Assembly: GCA_934644775.1 (NCBI GenBank)
Contig: CAKUDB010000002.1
Location: 1 to 64,000 of the forward strand
Length of the DNA: 64,000 bases
From: an uncultured bacterium
Lineage (GTDB): Bacteria; Vulcanimicrobiota; Xenobia; Xenobiales; Xenobiaceae
Direction of reading: 5' to 3'
The notes beneath the pieces were generated by a model. The model saw only the letters and a program-made list of their open reading frames with translations. It did no database searches and was not told where the DNA came from. The number at the start of each line of letters is the position of its first letter. Positions within the stretch are counted from its first letter, which is position 1. The translations under genes were made by a program, and so were the position numbers. Below are positions 53,391 through 63,309 of the stretch, one piece after another.

Positions 53391-53809
53391 TCCTTCTCCC
53401 GCGATTTAGCTATAAATAGGATGATACCTACACCTATTATAATAACAATAGCTCCAATGACAAGGAATAAAGTATTACTACTTTTATGCTTTTGTACCGG
53501 AGCTTCTACTTCTGCTTCAAAATTGGGAGCTTCAGGTATTTCTGAAGAAGAGACTTCTTTTTTTTGAGGTTGACTCGATAGAGCAGGGGAACCTTGGGAT
53601 ATATCAACTCTTTGCGATGAGCCCTCAGCAGGAACCGGGGCAGTGTCTATGGCCGTGCCTTGGTATAGTATCGTTCCAGTCGGAGTATCTACATACCTAA
53701 CAACTTGGTCTCCTTCAACTACTGCAGCTATAGCAGAGGAGGGAAAAGACATAAATAGATAGAGTAATACTGTCAATATAAAAGCCACAGAAAAAATTTG
53801 TTTAGCCAA
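53387..53809 (-). CDS. Single-pass membrane protein of unknown function
   Basis: 140 residues from a TTG start; an in-frame stop lies just upstream, and AAGGA overlaps the start region. A signal peptide (IFSVAFILTVLLYLFM, cut near AIAA) is followed by a Ser/Glu/Pro-rich extracytoplasmic stretch and a C-terminal transmembrane helix (NTLFLVIGAIVIIIGVGIIL) ending in a basic tail. This is type I topology. Coupled to the pseudopilin, so perhaps an assembly factor. Confidence 0.65.
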   Translation of the reverse strand: MAKQIFSVAFILTVLLYLFMSFPSSAIAAVVEGDQVVRYVDTPTGTILYQGTAIDTAPVPAEGSSQRVDISQGSPALSSQPQKKEVSSSEIPEAPNFEAEVEAPVQKHKSSNTLFLVIGAIVIIIGVGIILFIAKSREKE

Positions 53810-53957
53810 CTTCCTTTACTGCCTTTATGATATTATTATCTTCTCGAAGTACATTTTATTAGTCTGGTGGTATTTATTAACCCTAATGTAATGGACTTCA
53901 CGCACCGTTTTATTTTATACTATAGGCACCTAGGATGGAAGAGAGGTTCGTCATCAT

Positions 53958-54518
53958 ATGAAATTAAAATTTAGAAGAAAGGGACAGCGGGGTCTGACCC
54001 TATTGGAAATTATGGTAGCGATTGCAGTTTTAACCTCTACCCTAGTGGCTTTTGCTTCCGTATTTCCTGCTGCTTTTAAACTCAATAGGCAGTCGCAGAA
54101 ATCGGTACAAGCTGCCAAACATGCTGCGGCTGTAGCCGAAGAGCTTAGATCTATGCCCGTCGCCTGTAATTCAAACCTTATCAGGGGTTTTTCCTCTGAT
54201 GAAAAGAAACATTACCTTGAAGAATACTCACGTAATGCCAACGAATTAACAAAAAAAGATATTGAAACAAAGAATGATGACTATCGCGGTTTGACGTCGG
54301 TTAAAGAATTAGTGGACGACGGATTCACTCTCGATTGTACAGACTATGGAGTTAACAATGATCTTGCTGGTATTCGTTTCCGCCATCTCGGCAACGGTGG
54401 CAATAACGATTCTCGTTTCTGGGAAATTTTTGTTACTGTTTATTGGCCTGAAACCATAAATGGCAGAAGGGTCGTGCGTTCAGCTTCATTAGTTAGTGCA
54501 AGGACCGGTAATCGCTAA
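53958..54518 (+). CDS. GspI/PilV-like minor pseudopilin
   Basis: 186 residues. Prepilin motif GLTLLEIMVAIAVLTSTL: Gly12 then Leu at +1 and Glu at +5. The long N-terminal helix has the VQAAKHAAAVAEELRS pattern typical of PilV/GspI. First of three plus-strand pilin genes that end at 58001; divergent from the 53809-52728 pair. Confidence 0.82.
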   Translation: MKLKFRRKGQRGLTLLEIMVAIAVLTSTLVAFASVFPAAFKLNRQSQKSVQAAKHAAAVAEELRSMPVACNSNLIRGFSSDEKKHYLEEYSRNANELTKKDIETKNDDYRGLTSVKELVDDGFTLDCTDYGVNNDLAGIRFRHLGNGGNNDSRFWEIFVTVYWPETINGRRVVRSASLVSARTGNR

Positions 54519-54519
54519 T

Positions 54520-55560
54520 ATGAATATTCCCAGATTAAAAAAACGGAGTGGCTTTACTCTTATTGAGGTTTTGGTGGGCGCCGGTTTATTGGCTGCAATG
54601 GTGGCCTTTATCGCTTATTTACTTATCTCCAGTCTTAGGGCTCAGGAATTTGAGCGCAGTGTGCGTACAGCTACTACGGCCACTCGAGAAGCTATGAATC
54701 GTATGGCCGACGAGTTGCGTCTGGCCGTTGCCTTGCCTGCCGTAGGAACTCTACCTGACAAGAATAACAGTAAGGATGCAGTGGGGTTTATGGGAGCCAA
54801 TACTCTTCCTTCAGGCGTCTTGCTTCCTGATAGCTACGGAACTAATGTCGGAAGTGTATACAGCGGCAGCGGTGAATATTCAGTTGAGAAATCTCGCGAA
54901 ACGTGTCGTAGTGTTAATCGTTTGATCTTTACTAGGCCGAGGACGGAAGTAAATATGTCTAACGCCAATGCTAGAAGTTATCAGTTCAATCCTACTCAGT
55001 TAAGTAACTATGTGTACGTTGAGTGGATTGTTCCTAGAGCCACTCCAGACAGGCTTTGGAGACGTGTATATACCATCACTGACGGTGCTCTTGGAGATAA
55101 TCGTGGTCACAGTGCAAGAACTCAGAATGGTATTAATATTGGACTGGGACGCAGGGTGAGTGGTGTTATTTGGGTATTAAATACCAATTTCTTTACTTCG
55201 AGTAGGGCTTTTAATCCAAGTGGAGTCGGCTCGAATGATGAAAGTAACTGGTTGGTTTGTGCTCTAAATAGTGGTACTACGAGTAGTAATTTTAGTGGTG
55301 GCGAGCTCAAAGATGATAGCAAGGGTAGGGGTGAAGCTTTTGTTCGCTCCAAGGCTACTATGAAATTTACGGTATCCCACCCGGTAATTGTAAATAGTCA
55401 CGGCGGAAATGTCGATCCTTTGTACTACACGACTTATAATCGCAATCTGTTTAGGATCTTATTTGAAACAACTGTCTACAAAGGGAAGAAGTCCGGTATA
55501 GCCGGGAATGAGACTAATATCAAATTTGAAACTCAGGTACGCTTGCCAGCTGGTACTTAG
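54520..55560 (+). CDS. GspJ/PilW-like minor pseudopilin
   Basis: 346 residues. Motif RSGFTLIEVLVGAGLLAAMVAF, with Gly11, Phe at +1 and Glu at +5, followed by TATREAMNRMADELRLA, which is typical of PilW/GspJ. I choose the ATG at 54520, one base after the upstream stop; a GTG at 54496 has no better ribosome site. The C-terminal part is large and Asn/Ser-rich. Confidence 0.82.
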   Translation: MNIPRLKKRSGFTLIEVLVGAGLLAAMVAFIAYLLISSLRAQEFERSVRTATTATREAMNRMADELRLAVALPAVGTLPDKNNSKDAVGFMGANTLPSGVLLPDSYGTNVGSVYSGSGEYSVEKSRETCRSVNRLIFTRPRTEVNMSNANARSYQFNPTQLSNYVYVEWIVPRATPDRLWRRVYTITDGALGDNRGHSARTQNGINIGLGRRVSGVIWVLNTNFFTSSRAFNPSGVGSNDESNWLVCALNSGTTSSNFSGGELKDDSKGRGEAFVRSKATMKFTVSHPVIVNSHGGNVDPLYYTTYNRNLFRILFETTVYKGKKSGIAGNETNIKFETQVRLPAGT

Positions 55561-55577
55561 AAGGGAGAGTAAAATTT

Positions 55578-58001
55578 ATGAATATTACTCGAAAGCCGAG
55601 AGTAAAAAAGGGTGTAGCTCTTATTTTTGCTCTCTTTACGATAGCTATTTTGTTCTCTATCAGCACTACTGTGGTTGCTTTGTCTTTACACGATAGCAGA
55701 GCTACCAGGGTGGCCAACTATAATGACGCCGCTTTGCATGCTGCTAACTGGGGCATAGAAGCAGCTATCAATTATATGGGGCAACCTGGACTGAACTTTA
55801 AACCGAACGAGAACGACCCCAAAGTTAGAGCAACTTCCCAATGGGTGAATTGGGCTTCTACTTCATTCGGCACTGGAAGAAATTTAGTTCTCACCGATGG
55901 TGCAGAAAATTTAGCTTTAAATAATCAAGTAAATGTTAAAGTTTCCTCATTAAGTGGTCCGCGACTCAAGGAGGATTTCGGTCTCGATTATAGTGGTAAG
56001 ATTCTGGGCGAAGATCGCTGGCAATCCAATCATGAGGGCAATGGCGGTGGTAGTGATAGTCGTCTGATTAATTTTATGGGCACTAACGGAAACTATAGGT
56101 TAAAACTCGGCAATGGAGACAATTATGCTGAAGTAGAAGTTGTTTGCACCGAGTTTCGCTATCCTAATAGCAATCAACCCAGTCAGTATCAGTTGTTGTC
56201 TGTAGCTAAAGTCTTTGCCAAGGATGACAGAGTTGCCGACGAGGACAGAGTTTCGCTGGCAACGCGTGTGGTAGAAGCCAGGGTGCGTGAGAGCGTGGCT
56301 TGTGACTTTATGCACTTTATTCAAAATGCCCGTTCTTGGGATGCTTTAGGGGTAAATCTCGGTCCGAGTAAGACTGCATATGATCGCGAGACTGAATCAG
56401 GACGCGATATCGCTCGCTCTGCAGTCTTCCTTCCTGAAGGCTATATCGAGACAGGGCGTTTGCGTGTAGACGGCTATGCCGATAATGATCCAGAAACGAA
56501 CGAGGTGAAGAAATACCTTCACAATTATAAAGGTACCGCTCTCGATGGTAAACTTGCTTTCTTCTCTCCGGATGAATTTAAAACTAATAAATATATCTTC
56601 CAGGGAGATGTTACTACTGCTCAGTCCAGTGAAAATTATGAATATAGGAACAGAAGGGGTGGAGAAGTAAAAACTTTTGCTCAAGGCAATAAGAGCACCG
56701 AGAATTTGTTTAATGGCTCTTTGCGCGATGGGGTTACTCCACTTGGGTTACCGCAAATAGATACCTACTATGACGATGTAAATAGAACCTTAAATAAAGG
56801 AGGTGATAGAAAGACCAAAATGGTCTTTAAGATTGCCAGTGGGAATAATGTCAATCAAGCTAGTGATATAAAAGCTTCTAAGACAGTTGGAAAATGTCCA
56901 GATATAGCTCAGGCTATGACTACGGTAGAACGTGACGGCAAAAAAGTTACAGTCCCCTCGGCTACTCCAACTTTTGCTACTGTGCGTGTAGAAATTAGGG
57001 GGAATGAGGTTAAAGTTCTTAAATATAATTCGGCTATTACCAAAGGAATGAAACCTGGTGCGGATATCGATCCTGATTATGTACAAGTACTACAGCCTGC
57101 AACTAATATAAACAATATTCGAGCCGGTATCATTAGTGTCGAAGGAGGCAATGTAGAAATCGTCAATGTTCGACGAGAGTTTAGTAAAGAGGGAGAAGGC
57201 TTGACTAGTGACTATATCGATAGCAGCAAGACTAGCGACAACGGACTTCTCAACGGCGCTTTAACTGTTGTTGCCAATGTGAATGAGGCTCGTGACAATA
57301 GTCTGAACGGTAGGAGAGGCGGCTCCGCTTTGTATAGCGATAAAGCTCGTCAATTTTACGAAAAGAACCCCTATGTAAACGTGCCGCCTTTCAGTCAGCA
57401 ACAGCTTGGAATCGGTTCTTCTAATGTGAAGAGTATTTGGCCTACTCCGGCTAATAGTGCTATTGAGCGTGAGGGCAATGTTATTTTGGCCAGCGATATT
57501 GCTTATGACTCTTCCAATAAAGGAACGAGTAAACTTCCTACTCTTGGTGTTGTGGCTAAGAACTATGTACTGTTAAATGACAAGTCTATCAATAGTAGAG
57601 TTAAGAATACGCCAGAGAAAAAGAATCAGTTGCGTATCGATGCTGTGCTTATGAGCATGGATCACTCTGTTCAGTTTGACTGGAATAATATGGCCGCCAA
57701 TTCTACTAGGAATTATCAAGAACTGATTGCCAGACGTGGTAGAGATGAAGAGGGTCGCTATATGGGGCCTCACAGAACTTTCAAACTTAATGGTGCTATT
57801 GTCAGTGGTTTCCTTGATACGGAGGGAGATACTAACGGTCGTGGTTATTACGATCAGAAGTTCAGTCATGATGAAAACTTGCGTTATAACTTACCTCCTT
57901 GTTTCCCCAGGTGGGATATTGGTACTTTCGCCGGTAAAGGTATTTTCGGTGACTATATGATTATCGCTTATGAAGATAAAGGTGCTATTAGCGATTTGTA
58001 A
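55578..58001 (+). CDS. Very long PilX/GspK-like pilin-tip protein
   Basis: 807 residues. The N-terminus (KKGVALIFALFTIAILFSI) is a PilX_N/GspK-type segment without Glu at +5, as in the pseudopilins that cap the pilus. The usual family length is about 200-330; the remaining 770 residues form an Asn/Asp/Ser-rich exported region with few cysteines. GGGAG precedes the ATG. Together with GspH/I/J-like neighbours it would form a tip complex, and the extra length could be an adhesin or substrate-binding domain (inference). Confidence 0.75.
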   Translation: MNITRKPRVKKGVALIFALFTIAILFSISTTVVALSLHDSRATRVANYNDAALHAANWGIEAAINYMGQPGLNFKPNENDPKVRATSQWVNWASTSFGTGRNLVLTDGAENLALNNQVNVKVSSLSGPRLKEDFGLDYSGKILGEDRWQSNHEGNGGGSDSRLINFMGTNGNYRLKLGNGDNYAEVEVVCTEFRYPNSNQPSQYQLLSVAKVFAKDDRVADEDRVSLATRVVEARVRESVACDFMHFIQNARSWDALGVNLGPSKTAYDRETESGRDIARSAVFLPEGYIETGRLRVDGYADNDPETNEVKKYLHNYKGTALDGKLAFFSPDEFKTNKYIFQGDVTTAQSSENYEYRNRRGGEVKTFAQGNKSTENLFNGSLRDGVTPLGLPQIDTYYDDVNRTLNKGGDRKTKMVFKIASGNNVNQASDIKASKTVGKCPDIAQAMTTVERDGKKVTVPSATPTFATVRVEIRGNEVKVLKYNSAITKGMKPGADIDPDYVQVLQPATNINNIRAGIISVEGGNVEIVNVRREFSKEGEGLTSDYIDSSKTSDNGLLNGALTVVANVNEARDNSLNGRRGGSALYSDKARQFYEKNPYVNVPPFSQQQLGIGSSNVKSIWPTPANSAIEREGNVILASDIAYDSSNKGTSKLPTLGVVAKNYVLLNDKSINSRVKNTPEKKNQLRIDAVLMSMDHSVQFDWNNMAANSTRNYQELIARRGRDEEGRYMGPHRTFKLNGAIVSGFLDTEGDTNGRGYYDQKFSHDENLRYNLPPCFPRWDIGTFAGKGIFGDYMIIAYEDKGAISDL

Positions 58002-58049
58002 TTGCTGGTGTATCTGAACTGTAGAGTTTTTAGCTTGAACTAATCAGTC

Positions 58050-58092
58050 GGGCCGCTTCTTCCTTTAGGGAAGGGGCGGCCCAATTATTTTT
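58050..58092 (+). terminator. Terminator after the pseudopilin operon
   Basis: GGGCCGCTTCTTCC (58050-58063) pairs with GGAAGGGGCGGCCC (58069-58082) using G-U pairs, followed by AATTATTTTT. Confidence 0.85.
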
Positions 58093-58135
58093 CGAAGTCG
58101 ATTGGACCAGTATTTTTTAGAAGGTTATCAACAAT

Positions 58136-59950
58136 ATGACTAATTATGGTTTTGACAATTGGGATTTGCAGCCATTTTTCCAGGGACCGGCTTGTGAAGA
58201 TTATTTGGCTTATTTTGCGGCCGTTCAGGAGCGAGTGGAGGAATTACTTAGCTTTGGAGCGGCTCCTCAAAGTTTGGAAGAGCTAAGCGCTTTTATCTTG
58301 GCTTTTGAAGAGCTCCAGGCCCGCTTGCAGCATCTAACCGTTTATATAGAATGTGTGCGCTCTGAAGATATAACTAATGAAGTTAATGCTCAGGCTCAGA
58401 GCCAATTGGAAGAACTGGGAGCTCGTTTCCGCCAGATTGAAGTACGTCTCTTAGCTTCTTTGCGTCAACTCAATGAAGAGCAATTTAAACAACTGTGCTC
58501 TGATCCCAAGATGGCTGGGGCTGAATATCAGTTGGAGCGCCTGCGCCACAGTGCTTTGCACAGTATGGATCCCCAATTGGAAAATTTGGCAGCCGAATTA
58601 GATTTAACCGGTTTTAAAGCTTGGGAAAACTTATACGAAAATATTGCCGGCTCACTCAATTTTGAAATTACTAATAGCCAAGGCCAAAAGCGTCAAGTTC
58701 CCATGAGTTTGAAGGTTAGCTTGATGGAAGAAGCGGATCGTCAAGTTAGGACTAGCACTTTAGCGGCATCGAATAAAGCTTGGGAAGGGGTGGCCCAGGC
58801 TGTCGGTGCCGCTTTAAATAATATTGCTGGCTGCCGCTTAAAGTTGCAAGCTCGGCGCGGCTACAAACATTTTCTAGAAGAAGCCGCCTTTGATTCTGGT
58901 TTGCAACGCTCGACTTTAGAGAAGATGATCGATACGGTGCTTAAACATGCCGAATTGCCCCGCCGCTATTTGCGTTTAAAGGCTAAATTGCTAGGCTTAG
59001 AGCGTCTCGGTTTCCAAGATTTGGGGGCTCCGGTAGATTTTGCTGCCTATTTACATGAAGCTAAGTCGGCTAAACAAAAAACTTACACTTGGCAAGAAGC
59101 TGGCCAAGTAATAGTTAAAGCTTTTAATCGTTTTGATCCAGCCTTTGGCCAATTTGCTCGTCAAGCTTTAGATAACCATTGGGTAGAATCGGAAGTACGC
59201 GAAGGCAAGCGGCCCGGCGGTTTTTGCACCTCTTCTATTTTGCTGGGCCAGTCGCGTATCTTTATGACCTTCCAAGGCAATTTAGGCGACGTCTTTACTT
59301 TAGCTCACGAGTTAGGCCACGCTTACCACGAATATTTAATGGACGGCTTGCGCCCTTGGGCTCACAATTATCCTATGACGCTGGCCGAAACGGCTTCTAC
59401 CTTTGCTGAAGCTTTGTTAAGTGACTATTTGCTGGCCCAGCCTGGGTTGAGCCGCTGGGAAAAATTAAGTATGTATCAGCGCCGCCTCGACGATGCAGCC
59501 AGCTATTTGCTTAATATCGTTATGCGCTACTTGTTTGAATGCTCTTTTTACGAGAAGCGTCCTAGTAAATTATTCTCCTCTTCTGAGCTCTGCCAATTAA
59601 TGGAAGCAACCCAAAAGCAAGTTTATGGCGACTCTTTAGATGAAAAAGAACTCGATCTTTGGTTCTGGGCTTCCAAAGGCCATTTCTATATTACGGAAAT
59701 AAGTTTTTATAACTTCCCTTATATCTTCGGTTATCTCTTTAGCATGGGTATTTACGCTCAAGCCCTTAAGCAAGGCCCAGACTTCTTACCCATCTTTACT
59801 AAGTTGTTGCGTTTAACTGGCAGCGCCTCTTGTGAAGATACAGCTCGCCTCGGTTTAGGGGCTAATTTAACTGACAGTAGCTTCTGGGAAAGCTCTTTAA
59901 GTATAATAAAACGCGATTTTGCAGCATTTGAAGAGCTTCTCAACTCGTGA
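58136..59950 (+). CDS. M3-family oligoendopeptidase (PepF-like)
   Basis: 604 residues. The zinc motif is HELGHAYHEY, followed by the third ligand in TLAETASTFAEAL. An N-terminal helical domain precedes it. There is no signal peptide, so it degrades oligopeptides in the cytosol. It is close to the usual PepF length of about 600. Monocistronic between two terminators. Confidence 0.94.
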   Translation: MTNYGFDNWDLQPFFQGPACEDYLAYFAAVQERVEELLSFGAAPQSLEELSAFILAFEELQARLQHLTVYIECVRSEDITNEVNAQAQSQLEELGARFRQIEVRLLASLRQLNEEQFKQLCSDPKMAGAEYQLERLRHSALHSMDPQLENLAAELDLTGFKAWENLYENIAGSLNFEITNSQGQKRQVPMSLKVSLMEEADRQVRTSTLAASNKAWEGVAQAVGAALNNIAGCRLKLQARRGYKHFLEEAAFDSGLQRSTLEKMIDTVLKHAELPRRYLRLKAKLLGLERLGFQDLGAPVDFAAYLHEAKSAKQKTYTWQEAGQVIVKAFNRFDPAFGQFARQALDNHWVESEVREGKRPGGFCTSSILLGQSRIFMTFQGNLGDVFTLAHELGHAYHEYLMDGLRPWAHNYPMTLAETASTFAEALLSDYLLAQPGLSRWEKLSMYQRRLDDAASYLLNIVMRYLFECSFYEKRPSKLFSSSELCQLMEATQKQVYGDSLDEKELDLWFWASKGHFYITEISFYNFPYIFGYLFSMGIYAQALKQGPDFLPIFTKLLRLTGSASCEDTARLGLGANLTDSSFWESSLSIIKRDFAAFEELLNS

Positions 59951-60037
59951 TAGAATACTTAAAGGTATTTTAGTTTTGTTTCAATTATAATATTGCACTA
60001 AGGCGAGCCTATTTTGGGGCTCGCTAAGGAGTTCGTT

Positions 60038-61240
60038 TTGGATAAAAAGCCTGTCACCATTTTAGTTGTCGCCAGCTACTTCAAAGGCAACCGTTTTATG
60101 GAAGAGTGTTATAAAGAAGGTTGCCAAGTCTACTTATTAACTAAACTTAGCTTTAAAGATGAGCCGTGGGCCCGGCAATACTTAAAAGACGTCTTCTATA
60201 TGCCCGAATTTACCAGCCGCCAAGAAGTTATCAATGCTGTCTCTTATTTGGCTCGCCATATCGTCTTCGATCGTATTATTCCTATGGACGATTACGATGT
60301 AGAGCTGGTAGCTTCTCTGCGCGAGCATTTGCGCATTCCCGGCATGGGAGATACTACGGCTCGCTACTTCCGCGATAAGTTAGCTATGCGCGTCCAGGCT
60401 CGCGACGAACATATTCGCTGCCCTCGTTTCGAGCATGTCTTAAATTATGACAAGCTGGACAAATTTATGAAAGAAGTTCCTGGCCCCTGGTTTTTGAAGC
60501 CTCGCTCTGAAGCTGGCGCTGTAGGAATTAAAAAGATCAACAATCCTCAAGAGCTCTGGGATACGATTAGCCAATTAGGCGACGAGCAGAGCCATCGCTT
60601 ATTGGAAGAATATATTCCCGGTTCCGTTTATCATGTAGATTCTATCGTTTGGAATGGCAAGATCGTTTTCTCTAATGTCTCTCGCTATGTCAAACCTCCT
60701 TTCGATATTTGGAACTTTGGCGGTGTCTTCTGTACTCGTACTTTGCCTCAAGGTTTTGAAGAAGAGCCGGAAGTAGCCCAAATGAATCGCCAGATCGTCA
60801 AAGCTATGAAGTTGGTACGTGGCGTTACTCACGCAGAATTTATCCGCTCTTCTAAAGATGGCCAGGTCTATTTCTTAGAAATAGCCGCTCGTGTAGGTGG
60901 AGCCAATATCGATATGATGGTAGAGGCGGCTACCGGTATCAACTTATGGCAAGAGTGGGCTCGCCTGGAGTTAGCTTGCGCTCGCGGTGAAGAATATACT
61001 GTGCCTGAGCGTCGTTACGATAGCGCTTCTCTAATGGTTTCGCTCTCTCGTCAGGCTAAACCCGATACTTCTGCTTATAACGATCCTGAAATAGCTTGGC
61101 GTATGGATAAAGATCATCACGTCGGTATGGTACTTAAGAGCCCCAGCTTTAATCGCATTACCGAGCTTACCAATTCTTATATGGAGCGTATGCGCCGCGA
61201 TTATATGGCTATAGAGCCACCCAAACAGACGGCTGACTAA
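60038..61240 (+). CDS. ATP-grasp domain protein
   Basis: 400 residues from a TTG at 60038, chosen for AAGGAG eight bases upstream. It has an N-terminal pre-ATP-grasp domain (ILVVASYFKGNRFMEE), then ATP-grasp blocks GPWFLKPRSEAGAVGIKKI, LLEEYIPGSVYHVDSIVW and FLEIAARVGGANIDMMVEA. These ligases join a carboxylate to an amine with ATP. No partner genes identify the substrate; a peptide or amino-acid ligase is possible. Confidence 0.85.
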   Translation: MDKKPVTILVVASYFKGNRFMEECYKEGCQVYLLTKLSFKDEPWARQYLKDVFYMPEFTSRQEVINAVSYLARHIVFDRIIPMDDYDVELVASLREHLRIPGMGDTTARYFRDKLAMRVQARDEHIRCPRFEHVLNYDKLDKFMKEVPGPWFLKPRSEAGAVGIKKINNPQELWDTISQLGDEQSHRLLEEYIPGSVYHVDSIVWNGKIVFSNVSRYVKPPFDIWNFGGVFCTRTLPQGFEEEPEVAQMNRQIVKAMKLVRGVTHAEFIRSSKDGQVYFLEIAARVGGANIDMMVEAATGINLWQEWARLELACARGEEYTVPERRYDSASLMVSLSRQAKPDTSAYNDPEIAWRMDKDHHVGMVLKSPSFNRITELTNSYMERMRRDYMAIEPPKQTAD

Positions 61241-61272
61241 AGAACTTAGCTATTTTTAGTCAAAACCACAAC

Positions 61273-61312
61273 AAAAATGGTTCGATTAAAATTTTAACCG
61301 AACCATTTTTTT
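61273..61312. terminator. Bidirectional terminator
   Basis: AAAAATGGTTCG (61273-61284) pairs with CGAACCATTTTT (61299-61310). An inner TTAA/TTAA stem extends it. It serves the ATP-grasp gene and the convergent HAD gene. Confidence 0.9.
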
Positions 61313-61353
61313 ATTTTCTAGTATTTTTTTCCGTCTTCTATCTTAGCTAGAGT

Positions 61354-62040
61354 TTAGCGCTCTTCTAAAAGCTGCTGGTAATACTCTGGCAATTGTAAAA
61401 GGCTATCTAGTTGTAAATCAGCTATAGCAAATTTTCTATTATTGCGCAAAGCTCTTTCTGGAATAGCCACACAAGCCATGCGGGCCGCTTTGGCTGCGAT
61501 TACTCCATTGATAGAGTCTTCAACAGCCAAGCAATCGATAGGCTCGACATTAAGCAATTTGGCAGTATTGATATAGACCGCTGGATGGGGTTTGCCATAA
61601 GGCTCTTTTTCGGCTGAACATGTTATTTCAAAGAGGCCTTGAAGCTTGAGAGCTTCTAAAACGGCTTCAATAAGCATAACTGAAGAAGACGAAGCTAAAG
61701 CCAAGCGCAAATGCTGTTCTTCTTTTAAAAAGTGCAAAGCTTCAAGTACTCCTGGCAGTCTAGTACCTTTTTCTTTAACTAATTGGGCTACGCGCAATTG
61801 AATTTTTTCAGCTATTTTAGCACAACTTGGACTGTCCCAAGGTTTCTGACTATGGCGATAAACAACTAATTCATCTATGCGTACTCCCATAGTTTCCATG
61901 CAATCTTCTTCAGTAAGATTGAGACCGACAGTAGCAAAAATTTCTCGCTCGGCTTGGCGCCAAAAAGGCTCGGAGTCTAGAAGGACTCCGTCCATATCAA
62001 AGATACAAGCTTTAAAAGGTTTAGGTGAGTTAACTGGCAT
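61354..62040 (-). CDS. HAD phosphatase of the YniC/hexitol-phosphatase group
   Basis: 228 residues. Motif I IFDMDGVLLDSEP, motif II ALASSSS, motif III lysine in KPHPAVY, and motif IV AVEDSINGVIAAK. A cap domain (ETMGVRIDELVVYR) is of the beta-phosphoglucomutase/YniC type, which acts on sugar phosphates such as 2-deoxyglucose-6-P. A beta-phosphoglucomutase remains possible. Divergent from the DMT transporter. Confidence 0.88.
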   Translation of the reverse strand: MPVNSPKPFKACIFDMDGVLLDSEPFWRQAEREIFATVGLNLTEEDCMETMGVRIDELVVYRHSQKPWDSPSCAKIAEKIQLRVAQLVKEKGTRLPGVLEALHFLKEEQHLRLALASSSSVMLIEAVLEALKLQGLFEITCSAEKEPYGKPHPAVYINTAKLLNVEPIDCLAVEDSINGVIAAKAARMACVAIPERALRNNRKFAIADLQLDSLLQLPEYYQQLLEER

Positions 62041-62244
62041 AACGGGCGGCCTTTTCGTTAGGTAGACAACTTGTCCCCCTAGGGAGTATCCCTTTTCTAT
62101 TTTTGCTTGTCTTTTTGTTTAATTTAGCTATAATGGGGGGCCACATTCTTAATCTCAAGGTTGATGTTCGCACTTTTACAAGGCTCTTCCACCGCGCCAA
62201 AGGCGTTCGGTTTCTGCCTACTACGGTCGAAACGGTTTATATTT

Positions 62245-63171
62245 ATGAGTTCAAACCCTAAACAAGTTGATAGCGAAAAATCAAAATCCAGCACCTTTTG
62301 GAACCAACGTACTGCCGATTTAACGATGATCTGTATATCTATGGCTTGGGGGACTTCCTACCTCTTTATGAAGCTGGGGTTGGGAGTTTTGCCTCCTTTT
62401 ACCGTGTTGGCTTTGCGCTTTTGTATCGCTTTTTTCATAGTGGCCGCCATATTTTTTAAGCACCTCAACCATACTTGGCATACTATCGGCAACGGAGCTC
62501 TGTTGGGAATACTTACCTACGGTATGTGCGCTTTACTTATTTTAGGCTTAAAAACTACTACAGCTTCCAATGCTGGCTTCTTGACCAGCACGGCTGTCGT
62601 TATGGTACCTATCTTTCATGCTTTTCTGGTAAGAAAATTGCCTGATTTTTCAGTAGTAATAGGCACGGTTCTTACTACTGTGGGCATTAGTTGCTTAACT
62701 TTGCAACAATCGTTGGTCTTTCATAGTGGAGACATACTCTGTTTTATAGGAGCAATTATTTACGCTATTTATATTATTTTAACCGATAAGCTCAGTAAAC
62801 AAGACGATGGTTTACTTTTGGGCGTTTGGCAAATTGGCTTTGCTGGCCTTTATTCGGCGGTAAGTGCTTTAATTTTTGAAACTCCCTCTCTGCCTTCAAG
62901 TACCGTAGGTTGGGTGGCCGTTTTAGGTTTGGCCGTGTTGGGTAGTGCCTTTGCTTTTATAGCTCAACCTGTAGCCCAAAAATATACCACCCCAGAACAT
63001 ACCGGAGTGCTTTTCTCATTAGAACCAGTATTTGCGGCGATCTTTGCCTTTATTTTTTTGCATGAAACTATGTCTGGTCGCGGCTATTTGGGAGTGCTTT
63101 TGGTTATGGCTGGCGTTTTGACCGTCTCCTTAAGAGCTAAGAAGCGAAAAGAACAGACGGTAAATAGCTAA
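62245..63171 (+). CDS. EamA-family DMT transporter
   Basis: About 308 residues with ten transmembrane helices in two EamA repeats (ISMAWGTSYLFMKLGLG... and GDILCFIGAIIYAIYII...). The C-terminal repeat ends FSLEPVFAAIFAFIFLHE, a common EamA signature. It probably exports amino acids or metabolites. The start is uncertain: ATG 62245 fits the family, but no ribosome site is strong; a longer frame begins at 62161. Confidence 0.85.
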   Translation: MSSNPKQVDSEKSKSSTFWNQRTADLTMICISMAWGTSYLFMKLGLGVLPPFTVLALRFCIAFFIVAAIFFKHLNHTWHTIGNGALLGILTYGMCALLILGLKTTTASNAGFLTSTAVVMVPIFHAFLVRKLPDFSVVIGTVLTTVGISCLTLQQSLVFHSGDILCFIGAIIYAIYIILTDKLSKQDDGLLLGVWQIGFAGLYSAVSALIFETPSLPSSTVGWVAVLGLAVLGSAFAFIAQPVAQKYTTPEHTGVLFSLEPVFAAIFAFIFLHETMSGRGYLGVLLVMAGVLTVSLRAKKRKEQTVNS

Positions 63172-63207
63172 TTTTTTATACAAAAAAGCACAACATTTTT
63201 TGACAAG

Positions 63208-63254
63208 AAAAGCGCTCTTAGCTTACCTATAAGGGCACAGCCTAGAGCGCTTTG
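63208..63254 (-). terminator. Terminator of the glycine-rich gene
   Basis: AAAGCGCTCT pairs with AGAGCGCTTT (one extra T bulged) around a 22-base loop. On the minus strand TTTTCTTG follows, so it ends the 63996-63310 gene; it may also stop the DMT transporter transcript. Confidence 0.7.
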
Positions 63255-63309
63255 GGCATTTATCCAGCTTAAATAGCTATTGCTATAGGGAATAGCTGGA
63301 GCTTAATAA

